Shown here piece by piece: positions 10,031 through 21,046 of a DNA stretch of 64,000 nt. The position numbers and the translations under genes are program-made. The notes below the pieces were generated by a model. That model searched no databases and was not told where the DNA came from. It saw nothing but the letters and a program-made list of their open reading frames with translations. This stretch comes from Xenophilus aerolatus. Its GTDB lineage: Bacteria; Pseudomonadota; Gammaproteobacteria; Burkholderiales; Burkholderiaceae_C. The stretch's first letter is position 1, and each line of letters starts with the position of its first letter. The stretch lies in contig JASCNX010000003.1 of assembly GCA_029968055.1 (NCBI GenBank), forward strand, positions 434,001 through 498,000, given 5' to 3'.

Positions 10031-10149
10031 CAGCCGAACGCAGAGGGCGCAGAGGTTTCGCAGAGGGCGCAGAAGGGCAACCTGAAAAAAGCTTTTGGCT
10101 GTCTTTTCTGCGTCCTCTGCGTGATCTTTGCGCCCTCTGCGTTCGGCTG
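10031..10149. repeat. long palindromic element, copy 2
   Basis: Left arm 10031-10074 (CAGCCGAACGCAGAGGGCG onward) pairs with right arm 10106-10149, its inverse, around a loop of about 30 bases. It shares the CGCAGAGG-GCAGA unit and overall design with copy 1 but differs at the tips (GCCGAACG instead of CCGGACG). It occupies the dppB-dppC gap. Confidence 0.85.
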
Positions 10150-10162
10150 TCCGAGCCCGTAT

Positions 10163-11592
<1,430 letters not shown>

Positions 11593-11616
11593 CGGGCCAC
11601 GCGGCGCCGGCCGCGA

Positions 11617-12096
11617 TCAGCTCTTCTTCGGGTTCTTCTTCTTGCGCCCGTCGCCCGCGGGCGGCGGTGCCGACGGATCACGCGCGGTGAAGGCGTCGGT
11701 CTCGCCCTTCGCGTGCCTCTTGGGCCTGTGCGTCTTGGGCGGCTTGGCCACCGTTTCGCGTCGTGGGGGCTTCGCTGCGGGAGCGGGCGGTGGCGCGATG
11801 ATGGCGGGCCGTTGATGTGCGGCCTCGTGCTCCAGCGCGCGTCGTTCGCGCGCCATGGCGTCGGCCTGCTGCTGGGCGTCGCGAGTGCGCTGGTCCTGGG
11901 CCTGGCGGTCGGCGCTGCTGCGGGCATCGTCCACCGCGACGGGGCGGCCGCCGGCGCAGGGCTGGTCGCTGTAGCTGCTGCCGCAGCGCCAGGCCTGGTT
12001 CCCGGGTGCGTTCGGGCCCGCAGCGCCCGCGGATGGGGCGCAGGCTGCCATCAGAAGCAAAGCCATCGTGTGAGCGGCGCGGTGTTGTGTGCGCAT
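11617..12096 (-). CDS. exported DUF4124-like protein with basic C-terminal tail
   Basis: 159 residues. A signal peptide (about residues 1-26, AAHTMALLLMAACAPSAGAA) is followed by a WRCGSSYSDQPCAGG segment resembling the Cys-containing start of DUF4124 proteins. A charged, Gln-rich central region comes next, then a Pro/Lys-rich tail ending RKKKNPKKS. It probably functions in the periplasm; function unknown. It is 29 bp downstream of pth on the same strand, with GAGGACGAG before the ATG. Confidence 0.65.
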   Translation of the reverse strand: MRTQHRAAHTMALLLMAACAPSAGAAGPNAPGNQAWRCGSSYSDQPCAGGRPVAVDDARSSADRQAQDQRTRDAQQQADAMARERRALEHEAAHQRPAIIAPPPAPAAKPPRRETVAKPPKTHRPKRHAKGETDAFTARDPSAPPPAGDGRKKKNPKKS

Positions 12097-12125
12097 CGTC
12101 TCGTCCTCCCTGTGGTAACTCGGCG

Positions 12126-12764
12126 CTAACCCGGCGCCGCGGCGGGCGCCCCGCCGTCGCCCGGCTCGCGCCGGGGCGGTTTGGGCCGTGGCGGCTTGCT
12201 GGTGTGGATCAGCAGGGTCGCCTTGTCCATCTCGCCGGCCACCAGGGCCGGCACGGCATGCAGGGTGCGCACGATCGTGTCGTCGATCGCATCGCGCTGC
12301 TCGCGCAGAGGCTTCTTCAGCACCCAGTGGATGACCTCGCTTTTCACGCCGGGGTGGCCGATGCCGATGCGCAGCCGCCAGTAGTCGCCCGTGCCCAACT
12401 GCGCATGGATGTCGCGCAGGCCGTTGTGGCCGGCATGGCTGCCGCCGAACTTGAGCTTGGCCTGGCCGGGCACGATGTCGAGCTCGTCGTGCACCACGAG
12501 GATCTCCTGCGGTGCGATCTTGAAGAAGCGGGCAAGTGCGCCGACCGATTTGCCGGACAGGTTCATGAAGGTCTGCGGCTCGAGCAGCCAGACGTTCTCG
12601 CCATGGACGCAGGTGCGCGCCACGAGGCCGTGGTAGCTGCGCTCGGGCTGCAGATGGAGCTTCCAGTCGCGCGCCAGGGCGTCGATCCACCAGAAGCCTG
12701 CGTTGTGGCGCGTGGCCTCGTACTCCGGGCCCGGGTTGCCGAGGCCGACGAACAGCTTGATCAT
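12126..12764 (-). CDS. pth: peptidyl-tRNA hydrolase
   Basis: 212 residues. It cleaves peptidyl-tRNA released from stalled ribosomes. The conserved [18 protein letters not shown] segment carries the catalytic His and substrate-gating Asn; FMNLSG and VVHDELD motifs follow. The C-terminus is extended by about 20 Pro/Arg/Gly-rich residues relative to the 190-residue norm. It lies downstream of rplY beyond a terminator, the usual rplY-pth pairing. Confidence 0.96.
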   Translation of the reverse strand: MIKLFVGLGNPGPEYEATRHNAGFWWIDALARDWKLHLQPERSYHGLVARTCVHGENVWLLEPQTFMNLSGKSVGALARFFKIAPQEILVVHDELDIVPGQAKLKFGGSHAGHNGLRDIHAQLGTGDYWRLRIGIGHPGVKSEVIHWVLKKPLREQRDAIDDTIVRTLHAVPALVAGEMDKATLLIHTSKPPRPKPPRREPGDGGAPAAAPG

Positions 12765-12794
12765 GGGGTGGATTATCCGGGTGGGTTTTTGCGA

Positions 12795-12831
12795 CGCCCG
12801 AAAAGCAGACGGCCCGCCGAAGCGGGCCGTC
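12795..12831 (-). terminator. Rho-independent terminator of rplY
   Basis: GACGGCCCGC (12808-12817) and GCGGGCCGTC (12822-12831) form a perfect 10-bp stem with a CGAA/TTCG tetraloop. On the minus strand it is followed by TGCTTTT. It is 22 bp past the rplY stop, so pth expression depends on readthrough or a promoter inside 12765-12800. Confidence 0.8.
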
Positions 12832-12853
12832 GAATAGCGCACGCGGGTGGCGA

Positions 12854-13498
12854 TTACTTCTTCTTGCCACCCTTGGCCGGTGCGGGCGCGGGTGCTGCTG
12901 CAGCAGCGCCTTCGGCCGGCGCTTCGGCTTCTTCCTCGGCGGCCGGCGCCGTGGCGGATGCCAGGACGGGGTTGACCTTGCCGTGGCTGACCCAGCGCAC
13001 GCCGCGCGGCAGCTTGATGTCCTTGAGCGTGACGGTGCCGTTCTTCTTCAGGCCGGACAGGTCGACTTCGATGAACTCGGGCAGTTCCGAGGGCAGGCAG
13101 TTCACTTCCAGTTCGGTCGTGACGTGGTTGACGAGGTTGTGCTCGAGCTTGACGGCGTCGGACTCTTCCTCACCCTTGAAGTGCAGCGGCACCTTCATGG
13201 TCATGCGGGTGCGGGCGTCGACGCGCTGGAAGTCGATGTGCTGCACCAGCTGCTTGAAGGGGTGGTATTGCACATCGCGCAGCAGGACCTTGCTCACGCT
13301 GCTGCCCAGTTCCATCTCGAGGATGGAGGAGTGGAAGGCTTCCTTCTTGAGGGCGTGCCACAGGGCGTTGTGATCGAGTTCGATCAGTTGGGGCTGGCCA
13401 TCACCACCGTAGACGATGCCGGGCGTCTTGCCGGCATTGCGCAGACGGCGGCTCGCACCCGTACCCTGCTTGGCGCGCTCGAAAGCGACGAATTTCAT
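12854..13498 (-). CDS. rplY: 50S ribosomal protein L25/general stress protein Ctc
   Basis: 214 residues, the long Ctc form. The N-terminal L25 domain binds 5S rRNA ([20 protein letters not shown] start). A C-terminal beta domain begins at about residue 95 and an Ala/Pro/Glu-rich linker ends in a Lys tail. It follows prs on the same strand, 124 bp downstream, as in most proteobacteria. Confidence 0.96.
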   Translation of the reverse strand: MKFVAFERAKQGTGASRRLRNAGKTPGIVYGGDGQPQLIELDHNALWHALKKEAFHSSILEMELGSSVSKVLLRDVQYHPFKQLVQHIDFQRVDARTRMTMKVPLHFKGEEESDAVKLEHNLVNHVTTELEVNCLPSELPEFIEVDLSGLKKNGTVTLKDIKLPRGVRWVSHGKVNPVLASATAPAAEEEAEAPAEGAAAAAPAPAPAKGGKKK

Positions 13499-13622
13499 AA
13501 CGATTCTCCAGATGGAACCGGCCGCGACCAGCCTGGCTCCGTTTCAAAAAGCCCCGGAGGGGGCACGAAGAAGGCGCGGCGCGGGCCGCTCCTTCAGAAG
13601 TCCGACGAACGCGAAGCGCTCC

Positions 13623-14597
13623 TCAGAACAAATTTTCCTGGTCCGAAAACAGGCTCATCACCGACTCGCCCTTGGCAATGCGCTGGATCGTCTCGGCGAA
13701 CAGCGGCGCCACGGACAGCTGGCGGATCTTGCTGCAGCCCAGCGCGGCATCGGACAGCGGGATGGTGTTGGTCACGCAGACTTCGTCGAGCGCGGTGCCC
13801 TGGGCGATGCGCTCCATGGCAGGGCCCGAGAACACCGGGTGCGTGCAGTAGGCGTAGACGCTCTTGGCGCCGCGCTCCTTGAGCACCTCGGCCGCCTTCA
13901 CCAGCGTGCCGGCGGTGTCGATCATGTCGTCCATGATCACGCAGTTGCGGCCTTCGATCTCGCCGATGACGTTCATCACCTCGCTCACGTTCGCCTTGGG
14001 GCGGCGCTTGTCGATGATGGCGAGGTCGCAGTTGAGCTGCTTGGCCAGTGCGCGCGCGCGGACCACGCCGCCCACGTCGGGCGAGACTACGATCAGGTCC
14101 TCGTAGTTCTTGGCGCGCAGGTCGCCCAGCAGCACGGGCGAGGCGTAGATGTTGTCGACCGGGATGTCGAAGAAGCCCTGGATCTGGTCGGCGTGCAGGT
14201 CCATCGTGAGCACACGGTCGACGCCGACGGTCTGCAGCAGGTTGGCCACGACCTTGGCCGAGATCGGCACACGGCTGGAGCGCGGGCGGCGGTCCTGGCG
14301 GGCGTAGCCGAAGTAGGGGATGACGGCGCTGATCCGCTCGGCCGAGGCGCGCTTGAGCGCGTCGACCATGATCAGCAGTTCCATCAGGTTCTCGTTCGTG
14401 GGCGCGCAGGTCGACTGGACGACGAACACGTCGCGGGCACGCACGTTCTGGTTGATCTCGACGGTGACTTCGCCGTCGGAGAAGCGGCCGACGCGGGCGG
14501 CGCCCAGCGTCGTGCCCAGGTGCTGCGCCATCTCGGCCGCGAGACCGGGATTGGCGTTGCCGGTGAAAACCATGAAGTCAGGGTGATGCGCCTGCAT
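13623..14597 (-). CDS. prs: ribose-phosphate pyrophosphokinase
   Basis: 324 residues. It makes PRPP from ribose 5-phosphate and ATP for nucleotide, His and Trp synthesis. Family signatures are present: the flexible-loop/ATP region [16 protein letters not shown], the metal-binding [12 protein letters not shown] and the PRPP loop [12 protein letters not shown]. Length is close to the usual 310-320. It sits between tRNA-Gln and rplY. Confidence 0.97.
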   Translation of the reverse strand: MQAHHPDFMVFTGNANPGLAAEMAQHLGTTLGAARVGRFSDGEVTVEINQNVRARDVFVVQSTCAPTNENLMELLIMVDALKRASAERISAVIPYFGYARQDRRPRSSRVPISAKVVANLLQTVGVDRVLTMDLHADQIQGFFDIPVDNIYASPVLLGDLRAKNYEDLIVVSPDVGGVVRARALAKQLNCDLAIIDKRRPKANVSEVMNVIGEIEGRNCVIMDDMIDTAGTLVKAAEVLKERGAKSVYAYCTHPVFSGPAMERIAQGTALDEVCVTNTIPLSDAALGCSKIRQLSVAPLFAETIQRIAKGESVMSLFSDQENLF

Positions 14598-14681
14598 GCG
14601 TGTTTCCCGGCGGTCTGAGCGATTGGGCCTTGAAGGCCCGCACCTTGCGGCGCGGCGCCGTTCTTTTTCGTGGAAAGAATT

Positions 14682-14758
14682 TGGCAGGGGAGAAAGGATT
14701 CGAACCTTTGCATGCCGGAATCAAAATCCGGTGCCTTAACCAGCTTGGCGACTCCCCT
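14682..14758 (-). tRNA. tRNA-Gln (TTG)
   Basis: 77 nt including an encoded CCA. The 7-bp acceptor stem is AGGGGAG with CTCCCCT; the anticodon loop TTTTGAT has anticodon TTG; the T loop is TTCGAAT. It lies between ispE and prs on the same strand and may be cut from their shared transcript. An inverted repeat GTGGTC-AGA-GACCAC (14769-14783) lies just upstream. Confidence 0.97.
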
Positions 14759-14829
14759 ACACAGGAGAGTGGTCAGAGACCACCCACCGATGAATGTCGC
14801 ACCCAGCCACCTTGCGGTGCCTGGCTTTT

Positions 14830-15711
14830 CTAGACCGCCCAGCCTGCGAGAGGATGGACCGCCAGATTGCTGCACTGCCGAAGCTGCCAACCCGGGGGCG
14901 GGTCGTCGAGCAACAGGCCGTGCGGCACATTGTCTCTCTGTTCCAGCGGCGCGAACACCGCGCTGCCGGACCCGGTCATCCGTGCCTCCAGTCCCTGGCT
15001 GCCGAGCCACTCGATGGCTTGGCGCACCTCGGGGCAGAGCCTCTGGGCGACCGGCTGCAAGTCGTTGTGGCCGAACCGGAAGATGTCCTCCCCCAGCACA
15101 TCGGCCGCATCATTTGCAGCAAAGCCAGAGAGTATAGCAGGACTTGTCTCGCGCTGAAGGTCCTCGGCCGCAAAAATGAGACGCGTGTCCAGGCCCACCG
15201 GCGGCTTGAGCACGGCGAAGCGGCCGCTCGGCAAGGCCACCGGCGTGATGGCCTCGCCGATGCCTTCGACCCAGGCGTTGCGGCCGCGCAGGAAGAAGGG
15301 CACGTCGGCACCCAGCGCGAGGCCGATGCGCTCGAGCCGCTCCAGCGGCAGGCCCAGGCCCCATAGCCGATTAAGCGCCAGCAGGCAGGTTGCCGCGTCG
15401 GACGAGCCGCCACCCATCCCGGCCTGGGCCGGCACATGCTTGGCAACGCCGATGTGCGCGCCCTGGCCTGGGGCGGCAAAGGCCTGCAGCGCGCGCGCGG
15501 CGCGCAGGACGAGATCGTCGGCGGGCAGCGGGGTGGTCAGGTCCTCGCGCGAGAGCTGTCCGTCGCGGCGCAATTCGACATGCAGCACGTCGCTCCAGTC
15601 GATCAGCATGAAGACCGACTGCAGCAGGTGGTAGCCGTCGTGCCGGCGGCCGGTGATGTGCAGGAAGAGATTGAGCTTGGCCGGCGCCGGCAGGTCGTAC
15701 AGCGCGTTCAC
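14830..15711 (-). CDS. ispE: 4-diphosphocytidyl-2-C-methyl-D-erythritol kinase
   Basis: 293 residues, GHMP kinase fold, MEP isoprenoid pathway. Visible are the substrate motif PAPAKLNLFLHITGRR with the catalytic Lys and the ATP loop PAQAGMGGGSSDAA. The GTG at 15709-15711 overlaps the lolB stop (GTGA), giving translational coupling. An ATG start is not available near the conserved N-terminus. Confidence 0.95.
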   Translation of the reverse strand: MNALYDLPAPAKLNLFLHITGRRHDGYHLLQSVFMLIDWSDVLHVELRRDGQLSREDLTTPLPADDLVLRAARALQAFAAPGQGAHIGVAKHVPAQAGMGGGSSDAATCLLALNRLWGLGLPLERLERIGLALGADVPFFLRGRNAWVEGIGEAITPVALPSGRFAVLKPPVGLDTRLIFAAEDLQRETSPAILSGFAANDAADVLGEDIFRFGHNDLQPVAQRLCPEVRQAIEWLGSQGLEARMTGSGSAVFAPLEQRDNVPHGLLLDDPPPGWQLRQCSNLAVHPLAGWAV

Positions 15712-16238
15712 GGCCGTCGGCTCTCGACGCCGGCGCGCGGCACGGCCTCGAAGACCACGCGCAGGTCGGCCGTGGGCTGCGGCGATTCGCGCACCGCCTG
15801 CAGCCGGCCCGAAGCGATCTGGCTCAGGTCGGCGCGCCAGCCCGGCACGGCGGCCGGCTGGCCGGCGAGCCACTGGAAGAGCGCATCCACCGGAAGCGCA
15901 GCGCCGGTCACGCGCTCGGCCAGGGCGTCGATGGAGTCGTAGCGCTGCGTGCGCTGTCCGTCGCGCAGCAACGCTTCACCGGGCGACCACTGCAGAACGC
16001 CCAGCGTGCTTCCGATCGGGCTGGTGAGCGTGAGTTCGCCGCGCCCGGGCGCCCCACGCAGTTCGAACAAGGCGGCGAAGGACTGCACCGGCTCGCTGTC
16101 GACGCGCAGCGACAGGCGGCCCGTCCACTGGCCGTCCCGGGCGTCAAGGTCGGTGGCGGGGCGTGCGGGCGTCGCGCAACCAGCCATCAACCATGGAGCA
16201 ACCGCCGCAGCGGCAGCCAGGGCCGTGCGCCGCTTCAC
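15708..16238 (-). CDS. lolB: outer-membrane lipoprotein insertion protein LolB
   Basis: 176 residues. The signal peptide ends in the lipobox LMAGC, so the protein should be an outer-membrane lipoprotein that accepts lipoproteins from LolA. The body has the LolB-type segments WTGRLSLRVD and LFELRGAPGRGELTLTSPIG. The GTG start at 16236-16238 overlaps the stop of the TPR gene (GTGA). Neighbours on both sides match the usual lolB-ispE order of betaproteobacteria. Confidence 0.88.
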   Translation of the reverse strand: MKRRTALAAAAAVAPWLMAGCATPARPATDLDARDGQWTGRLSLRVDSEPVQSFAALFELRGAPGRGELTLTSPIGSTLGVLQWSPGEALLRDGQRTQRYDSIDALAERVTGAALPVDALFQWLAGQPAAVPGWRADLSQIASGRLQAVRESPQPTADLRVVFEAVPRAGVESRRP

Positions 16239-18049
16239 AGCTTGACGCGCAGGCGCTTGAGGGTTTCCTGCAGGGTCTGGTTGTCGGCATCGGCCAGGAC
16301 CGCCTGCTTCCACACCGACACGGCGCGGTCGCGCTGGCCGCTGGCCCACAGCACCTCGCCCAGGTGGGCACCGATTTCGGGGTCGGGGCGCTTCTTGTAC
16401 GCCGTTTCGAGGATGCGCTGCGCCTCCGCCAGGTTGCCCAGGCGGTACTCGACCCAACCCAGGCTGTCGGCGATGAAGGGATCGTCAGGCGCCAGCGAGA
16501 CGGCCTTGCGGATCAGCTCGCGGGCTTCCTCGAGGCGGATGTTCCGATCGGCCAGCGAATAGCCCAGCGCGTTGTACGCGTTCTGGTTGTCGGGCTTGAG
16601 CGCCATCAGCTTGCGCAGCAGCCTTTCCATCTCGTCGAGGCGGTCGACCTTCTCGGCGGCCATGGCCTGCTCGTAGATCAGGTCGCTGTCGGAGGGTTCG
16701 GCGGCGCTGGCCTTGGCCAGCATGTCGTAGACGGCCTGGTACTCCTTGGCTTCGCGCAACAACTGCACCTCGGCCATGAACTTCTGCTTCTTGTCGGCCT
16801 CGCTGCGTTCGGGCAGGCTGCGGATCAGCTCGCGCGCCTGCGGCAGCTTGCCCTGGCGCGCCAGAAGCAGGGCGCGGCGGGTCTGCGCCGCCACCAGCTG
16901 GTCGGTGCTCTCGATGCGGGACAGCCAGCGCTCGGCACCGGCGAAGTCCTTGCGCCGCTCGGCCAGTTGCGACAGCTGGATGTAGGCCTGCGCCATGCCG
17001 CGCGTGCGCTCGTCGGCGTCGCGCTGCTGGCTCGCCAGTTCGAGGTAGCGCTGCAGGGAGGTCTCGGCCGCGCTGTCCTGGCGCGCCTGGACCTGCAGTG
17101 AGCCCAGCAGGAGCCACGGGTCGGGCAGGTCGGGGCGGGCCTTCGTGACCGCCTCGAGCTCGGCGCTCGCCTCGGCATAGCGCTGGCCTTCGGCAAGCAC
17201 CCGCGCATAGGCCACGCGGGCCTCGGGCAGTGCCTTGGGGGTGGCCAGGTAGCGCTTGACCATGGCTTCGGCTTCGGGCCGATCGGGATCGATGAGGTCG
17301 AGCGCGAGCACCGCAGGGCCGTCGGAGTCCGGGTCGGCGGCCTGGCCCTTGCGCGCCGCGTCCATGGCGCCGGCTGTGTCGCCGGCCACCAACCGCAGGC
17401 GGCCCACGGTCGTCCACGCGAGGCCGGCCGTGGCGGGGTTCTTCAGGTCGTCGACCAGGGCTTGCTCGACCACGGAGGCGGCGAGCTTCTTGTCGGTGGC
17501 GCGGCTGTAGTTGCGCGCAATGACCGCCATCAGCAGCGGGTGCTCGACCACGGGCGTCGCGGCGAGTTCGGCGCGCAGCGGCTCGACCGTCTCGCTGAGG
17601 CGGCCGAGCACGATGAGCACCTGCAGTTCGAGGCGCCGCGCGTCGCGCGAATCGGGGATCGACTGCTTCCAGGCGCGCGCCGCCACCAGTGCGGCTTCGG
17701 GCGATCGCGCCTGCACGGCCACGTCGATCGTGCGCTGGAACAACTGCGGGTCGCTCGTGCGGCGCGCCGCGTCGAGCAGCAGCTGGAAGCCTTCGACCGG
17801 GTCGCCGTCGGCACGTGTGTTGAGCTCGCCCAGCAGCACCTCGTAGAAGAGCTGCGCCGTCATGGCCGAGGCGCGCGCGGTGCTGTCTTCGGCCTTCTCG
17901 GCCTTGTCGGCTGCAGGTGCGGGGACGGGGGTGGACGCGGGGGCCGATGGGTCCGCGGGTGCCGGGCCGGGCGACTGCGCATGGGCGGTCAGCGCGGCGA
18001 ATGCAAGGGCGGCCGCCGCAAGGCGGTGTCGGCGGAGCGTGGGGTGCAT
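16235..18049 (-). CDS. periplasmic TPR-repeat protein
   Basis: 604 residues. An N-terminal signal peptide (about 1-24, ending AHA) is followed by a Pro/Ala-rich linker and then TPR repeats over nearly the whole length, for example NAYNALGYSLADRN and DPFIADSLGWVEYRLG near the C-terminus. Proteins of this design precede lolB in many betaproteobacteria and are thought to act in envelope assembly; the exact role is not established. Translationally coupled to lolB. The promoter is probably in the divergent gap shared with mutM. Confidence 0.88.
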   Translation of the reverse strand: MHPTLRRHRLAAAALAFAALTAHAQSPGPAPADPSAPASTPVPAPAADKAEKAEDSTARASAMTAQLFYEVLLGELNTRADGDPVEGFQLLLDAARRTSDPQLFQRTIDVAVQARSPEAALVAARAWKQSIPDSRDARRLELQVLIVLGRLSETVEPLRAELAATPVVEHPLLMAVIARNYSRATDKKLAASVVEQALVDDLKNPATAGLAWTTVGRLRLVAGDTAGAMDAARKGQAADPDSDGPAVLALDLIDPDRPEAEAMVKRYLATPKALPEARVAYARVLAEGQRYAEASAELEAVTKARPDLPDPWLLLGSLQVQARQDSAAETSLQRYLELASQQRDADERTRGMAQAYIQLSQLAERRKDFAGAERWLSRIESTDQLVAAQTRRALLLARQGKLPQARELIRSLPERSEADKKQKFMAEVQLLREAKEYQAVYDMLAKASAAEPSDSDLIYEQAMAAEKVDRLDEMERLLRKLMALKPDNQNAYNALGYSLADRNIRLEEARELIRKAVSLAPDDPFIADSLGWVEYRLGNLAEAQRILETAYKKRPDPEIGAHLGEVLWASGQRDRAVSVWKQAVLADADNQTLQETLKRLRVKL

Positions 18050-18166
18050 CAAACCATAATAATCCAAGCGTCTTAGGCCACAGCCCCCCGTGGGCTTCCT
18101 TGCAATCAAGGCCTTTCGGTCCCGGCGGCACGCCCCGCCGAACGCCTGGCACCCCCTCCCTGACCC

Positions 18167-18982
18167 ATGCCTGAACTCCCCGAAGTCGAAGTCACGCGGC
18201 GCGGCTTTGCCGACCGCATCGCCGGTGGCCGCATCACCGCCGTGCGCACCGGAAAGCCGCTGCGGTGGGCGCTTGCCGTGGCCCCCGATCTGCTCGTGGG
18301 CCGCGTCGTGCAGGGCGTGCGCCGGCGAGGCAAGTACCTGCTCATCGACCTCGATACAGGGCTGCTGCTGCTGCACCTGGGCATGTCGGGCAGCCTGCGC
18401 TTCGGCGCCGATCTGCCGCAGGCGCAAGTGCACGACCACTTCGACCTGGTCACGACCCGGGGCATGCTGCGGCTCAACGATCCGCGCCGCTTCGGCGCGG
18501 TGGTGTACGTGGAAGCCGAGGATTCCCCGCTGGCCCACAAGCTGCTGGGCGGACTGGGCATGGAGCCGCTGGATGCCACCTTCGACCTCGCCACCTTCCA
18601 GGCGGGCCTGCGGCGTCGCCGCGCGCCGATCAAGCAGGTGCTGCTGGCCGGCGACGTGGTGGTCGGCGTGGGCAACATCTATGCCTCGGAAGCGCTGTTC
18701 CTGGCGGGCATCCGGCCCACGCTGGCGGCCTCGCGCATCTCTCGGCCGCGGGCGGCGCGGCTGCACGCGGCAGTGCGGGAGATCCTGGCACGCGCCGTCG
18801 AACGTGGCGGCAGCACGCTGCGCGATTTCTCTCATGTGGACGGGCAGACCGGCTACTTCCAGCTCGACGCGATGGTCTATGGTCGCGGGGGGGAACCGTG
18901 CCGGGTGTGCGCCACACCCATCCGGCAGATTCGCCAGGGGCAGCGGTCGACCTTTTTCTGCCCCGTGTGTCAAAAAAGCTGA
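18167..18982 (+). CDS. mutM: formamidopyrimidine-DNA glycosylase
   Basis: 271 residues. It removes 8-oxoguanine and FapyG from DNA. The catalytic N-terminus MPELPEVE (Pro2 nucleophile, Glu3), the Lys of RRGKYLL, the [11 protein letters not shown] helix and the C-terminal zinc finger (CRVC and CPVC) are all present. Divergent from the TPR-lolB-ispE genes and upstream of the GTPase-mutY pair. Confidence 0.97.
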   Translation: MPELPEVEVTRRGFADRIAGGRITAVRTGKPLRWALAVAPDLLVGRVVQGVRRRGKYLLIDLDTGLLLLHLGMSGSLRFGADLPQAQVHDHFDLVTTRGMLRLNDPRRFGAVVYVEAEDSPLAHKLLGGLGMEPLDATFDLATFQAGLRRRRAPIKQVLLAGDVVVGVGNIYASEALFLAGIRPTLAASRISRPRAARLHAAVREILARAVERGGSTLRDFSHVDGQTGYFQLDAMVYGRGGEPCRVCATPIRQIRQGQRSTFFCPVCQKS

Positions 18983-19040
18983 AACGCGCTGAACGCCCGC
19001 GCGCACCCTTCAGAAAGGAAGCGCCGCCCGCAGAGCTGCA

Positions 19041-19060
19041 ATGTTATATTTTGTAAACTC
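19041..19060 (+). promoter_or_regulatory. AT-rich candidate promoter before the GTPase gene
   Basis: A local AT-rich island with TATATT at 19045-19050 lies 26 bp before the TTG start, inside very GC-rich DNA. No good -35 box is visible at the right distance, so the call is tentative. Confidence 0.3.
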
Positions 19061-19075
19061 CATCGAGCCATCGCC

Positions 19076-21046
19076 TTGAGCCGATCCTTCAACCAGCAAT
19101 TCGACCAGCATGGTGCCTGGCGGCGCAACTTCGCGCACCGGCTGAAGTGGCTGGCCAACTGGCTGCGCGAGAACGACCTGATGGACCACTCGGTGTCCGA
19201 TCGCATGCGCGAGCTCGAAGCGCAAATGCGCACGAGCAAGGTCATGGTCGCCTTCGTCGCCGAGTTCTCGCGCGGCAAGTCCGAGCTCATCAACGCCATC
19301 TTCTTCGCCGGCTACGGCCGCCGCATCATGCCGGCGAGCGCCGGGCGCACGACGATGTGCCCGACCGAACTGGGCTACGACGCCACCTACCTGCCGGGCC
19401 TGCGGCTGCTGCCCATCGAGACACGGCTCGAACCGCATTCGCTGACCCACTGGCGCGACGAGACCGAGCGCTGGACCGAGGTGCCGGTCGACGTGCAGGA
19501 CGCCGAATCGCTCTCGGCGGCCATGCACAAGGTCGCCGAGGTCGACTGGGTGCCGGTGGACCGCGCGCGCGCCCTCGGCTTCTGGAACGACGACACGCCG
19601 CAGGACAACCCCATGCTCGACGCCGAAGGCCGGGTCGAGGTCCCCCGCTGGCGCCACGCGCTGCTGAACATGCCGCATCCGCTGCTGGAGCAGGGCCTGG
19701 TCATCCTCGACACGCCGGGCCTCAACGCCATCGGCGCCGAGCCCGAGCTGACCGTGAGCCTGATCCCCCAGGCCCATGCCGTGGTGTTCATCCTCGGTGC
19801 CGATACGGGCGTGACGCGCTCCGACCTGGCGATCTGGCGCGAGCACCTCGTGACCGAGGGCGACCCGGGCGAGACCCGCATCGTCGTGCTGAACAAGATC
19901 GACACGCTCTGGGACACGCTCAGCGCGCCGGGGCAGATCGATGCGCAGATCGAGCGCCAGTGCACCCTGTCGGCCGACACCCTGGGCGTGCCGCGCGAGC
20001 GCGTGCTGCCGGTGTCGGCGCAGAAGGGACTGCAAGCCAAGATCGCCAAGGACGCCGCGCTGCTGCAGGGCAGCCGCCTGCCGGCGCTCGAATCCGCGCT
20101 GGGCGACGGCCTGCTCGGCCGGCGCGAGACCATGCTGCGGCTGGCCGTGGAGGCCGGCGTGTCCGCCCTGCGCGCCGAGGCGGCGCGCATCCTCAGCGTG
20201 CGCGAGCGCGACCTGTCGGAGCAAGCGCTCGAACTGCAGGGCTTGCGCGGCAAGAACAGCTCCGTGATCCGCCACATGCGCTCGCGCATCGAGCAGGAAC
20301 AGGCCGAGTTCGAATCCAGCAACACACGCATCCTGGCCCTGCGTTCGGTGCAGGGCAAGCTGCTGCGCGAGGTGTATGCCGTGCTCGGCAGCACGGCGCT
20401 CAAGTCCGACCTGGCCCGGCTGGCCGCCACGCTCAAGCGGCCCGGCATCAAGCTCAGCGTGCGCAAGGTGTACGGCGCCACCTTCGACCTGCTGCGCGGC
20501 AACCTGCGCGAGGTGCAGGCGACCACGAGCGAGATCCAGGCGATGCTGCACGCCACCTTTCGCCAGCTCAACGCCGAGCACGGTTTCTCGCTCCAGGCAC
20601 CGGCCGAGCCCGACCTCTCGGGCTTCGTCAACGAGCTCGACGGCATCGAGCGCAGCCACCTGCATTACCTGGGCGTGGGCAACCTGCTCAAGCTCGCGCA
20701 GAGCGACTTCTGCGACCGGCTTGTCCGCGCGCTGGGCAGCCGGGTGCGCACGGTGAACGAAGCCGCGATGACCGAGGTGGAACGCTGGAGCAAGGCGGCT
20801 GGCGCGCAGCTCGATGCCCAGCTGAAGGAGCGTCGCCGCAATTTCGTGCGTCGCATCGAATCGGTCGAGCGCATCCAGAACGCCGCGGGCGGCCTGGACG
20901 AGCGGCTGGGCGAGATCCGCGCGCAGGAGCAGGAACTGCAGGTGCTCAACGAGCGCCTGAAGGAACTCACCGCCCTGCTGACCAGCCAGGAGCCGATCCC
21001 GCCCGCGGTGCCTGGTGCGCCTCGCGGCGAACTGCGCGCCGCGTGA
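19076..21046 (+). CDS. dynamin-like GTPase
   Basis: 656 residues. A GTPase domain shows a dynamin-type P-loop (EFSRGKSELINAIFF, GKS at 67-69), G3 DTPG (residues about 218-221) and G4 NKID. It is followed by a long helical, coiled-coil-rich region to the C-terminus. No signal peptide. Bacterial dynamin-like proteins remodel or protect membranes; this one's role is unknown. I use the TTG at 19076 because it gives MSRSFNQQF at the start of the conserved helix; the next ATG (19181) would remove about 35 residues. The stop overlaps the mutY start. Confidence 0.85.
   Translation: MSRSFNQQFDQHGAWRRNFAHRLKWLANWLRENDLMDHSVSDRMRELEAQMRTSKVMVAFVAEFSRGKSELINAIFFAGYGRRIMPASAGRTTMCPTELGYDATYLPGLRLLPIETRLEPHSLTHWRDETERWTEVPVDVQDAESLSAAMHKVAEVDWVPVDRARALGFWNDDTPQDNPMLDAEGRVEVPRWRHALLNMPHPLLEQGLVILDTPGLNAIGAEPELTVSLIPQAHAVVFILGADTGVTRSDLAIWREHLVTEGDPGETRIVVLNKIDTLWDTLSAPGQIDAQIERQCTLSADTLGVPRERVLPVSAQKGLQAKIAKDAALLQGSRLPALESALGDGLLGRRETMLRLAVEAGVSALRAEAARILSVRERDLSEQALELQGLRGKNSSVIRHMRSRIEQEQAEFESSNTRILALRSVQGKLLREVYAVLGSTALKSDLARLAATLKRPGIKLSVRKVYGATFDLLRGNLREVQATTSEIQAMLHATFRQLNAEHGFSLQAPAEPDLSGFVNELDGIERSHLHYLGVGNLLKLAQSDFCDRLVRALGSRVRTVNEAAMTEVERWSKAAGAQLDAQLKERRRNFVRRIESVERIQNAAGGLDERLGEIRAQEQELQVLNERLKELTALLTSQEPIPPAVPGAPRGELRAA

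Noticed and set aside
9002-10157. Basic peptides starting MNTNTDFR and MNTGSDSR read through the palindromic elements
   Set aside because: They are translations of the repeat arms; the similarity follows from the repeats and the frames run into the permease and ATPase genes.
14769-14783. GTGGTC-AGA-GACCAC dyad as a terminator of ispE
   Set aside because: The stem is only 6 bp with a 3-base loop and no T-run on the minus strand; kept only as a possible processing signal.
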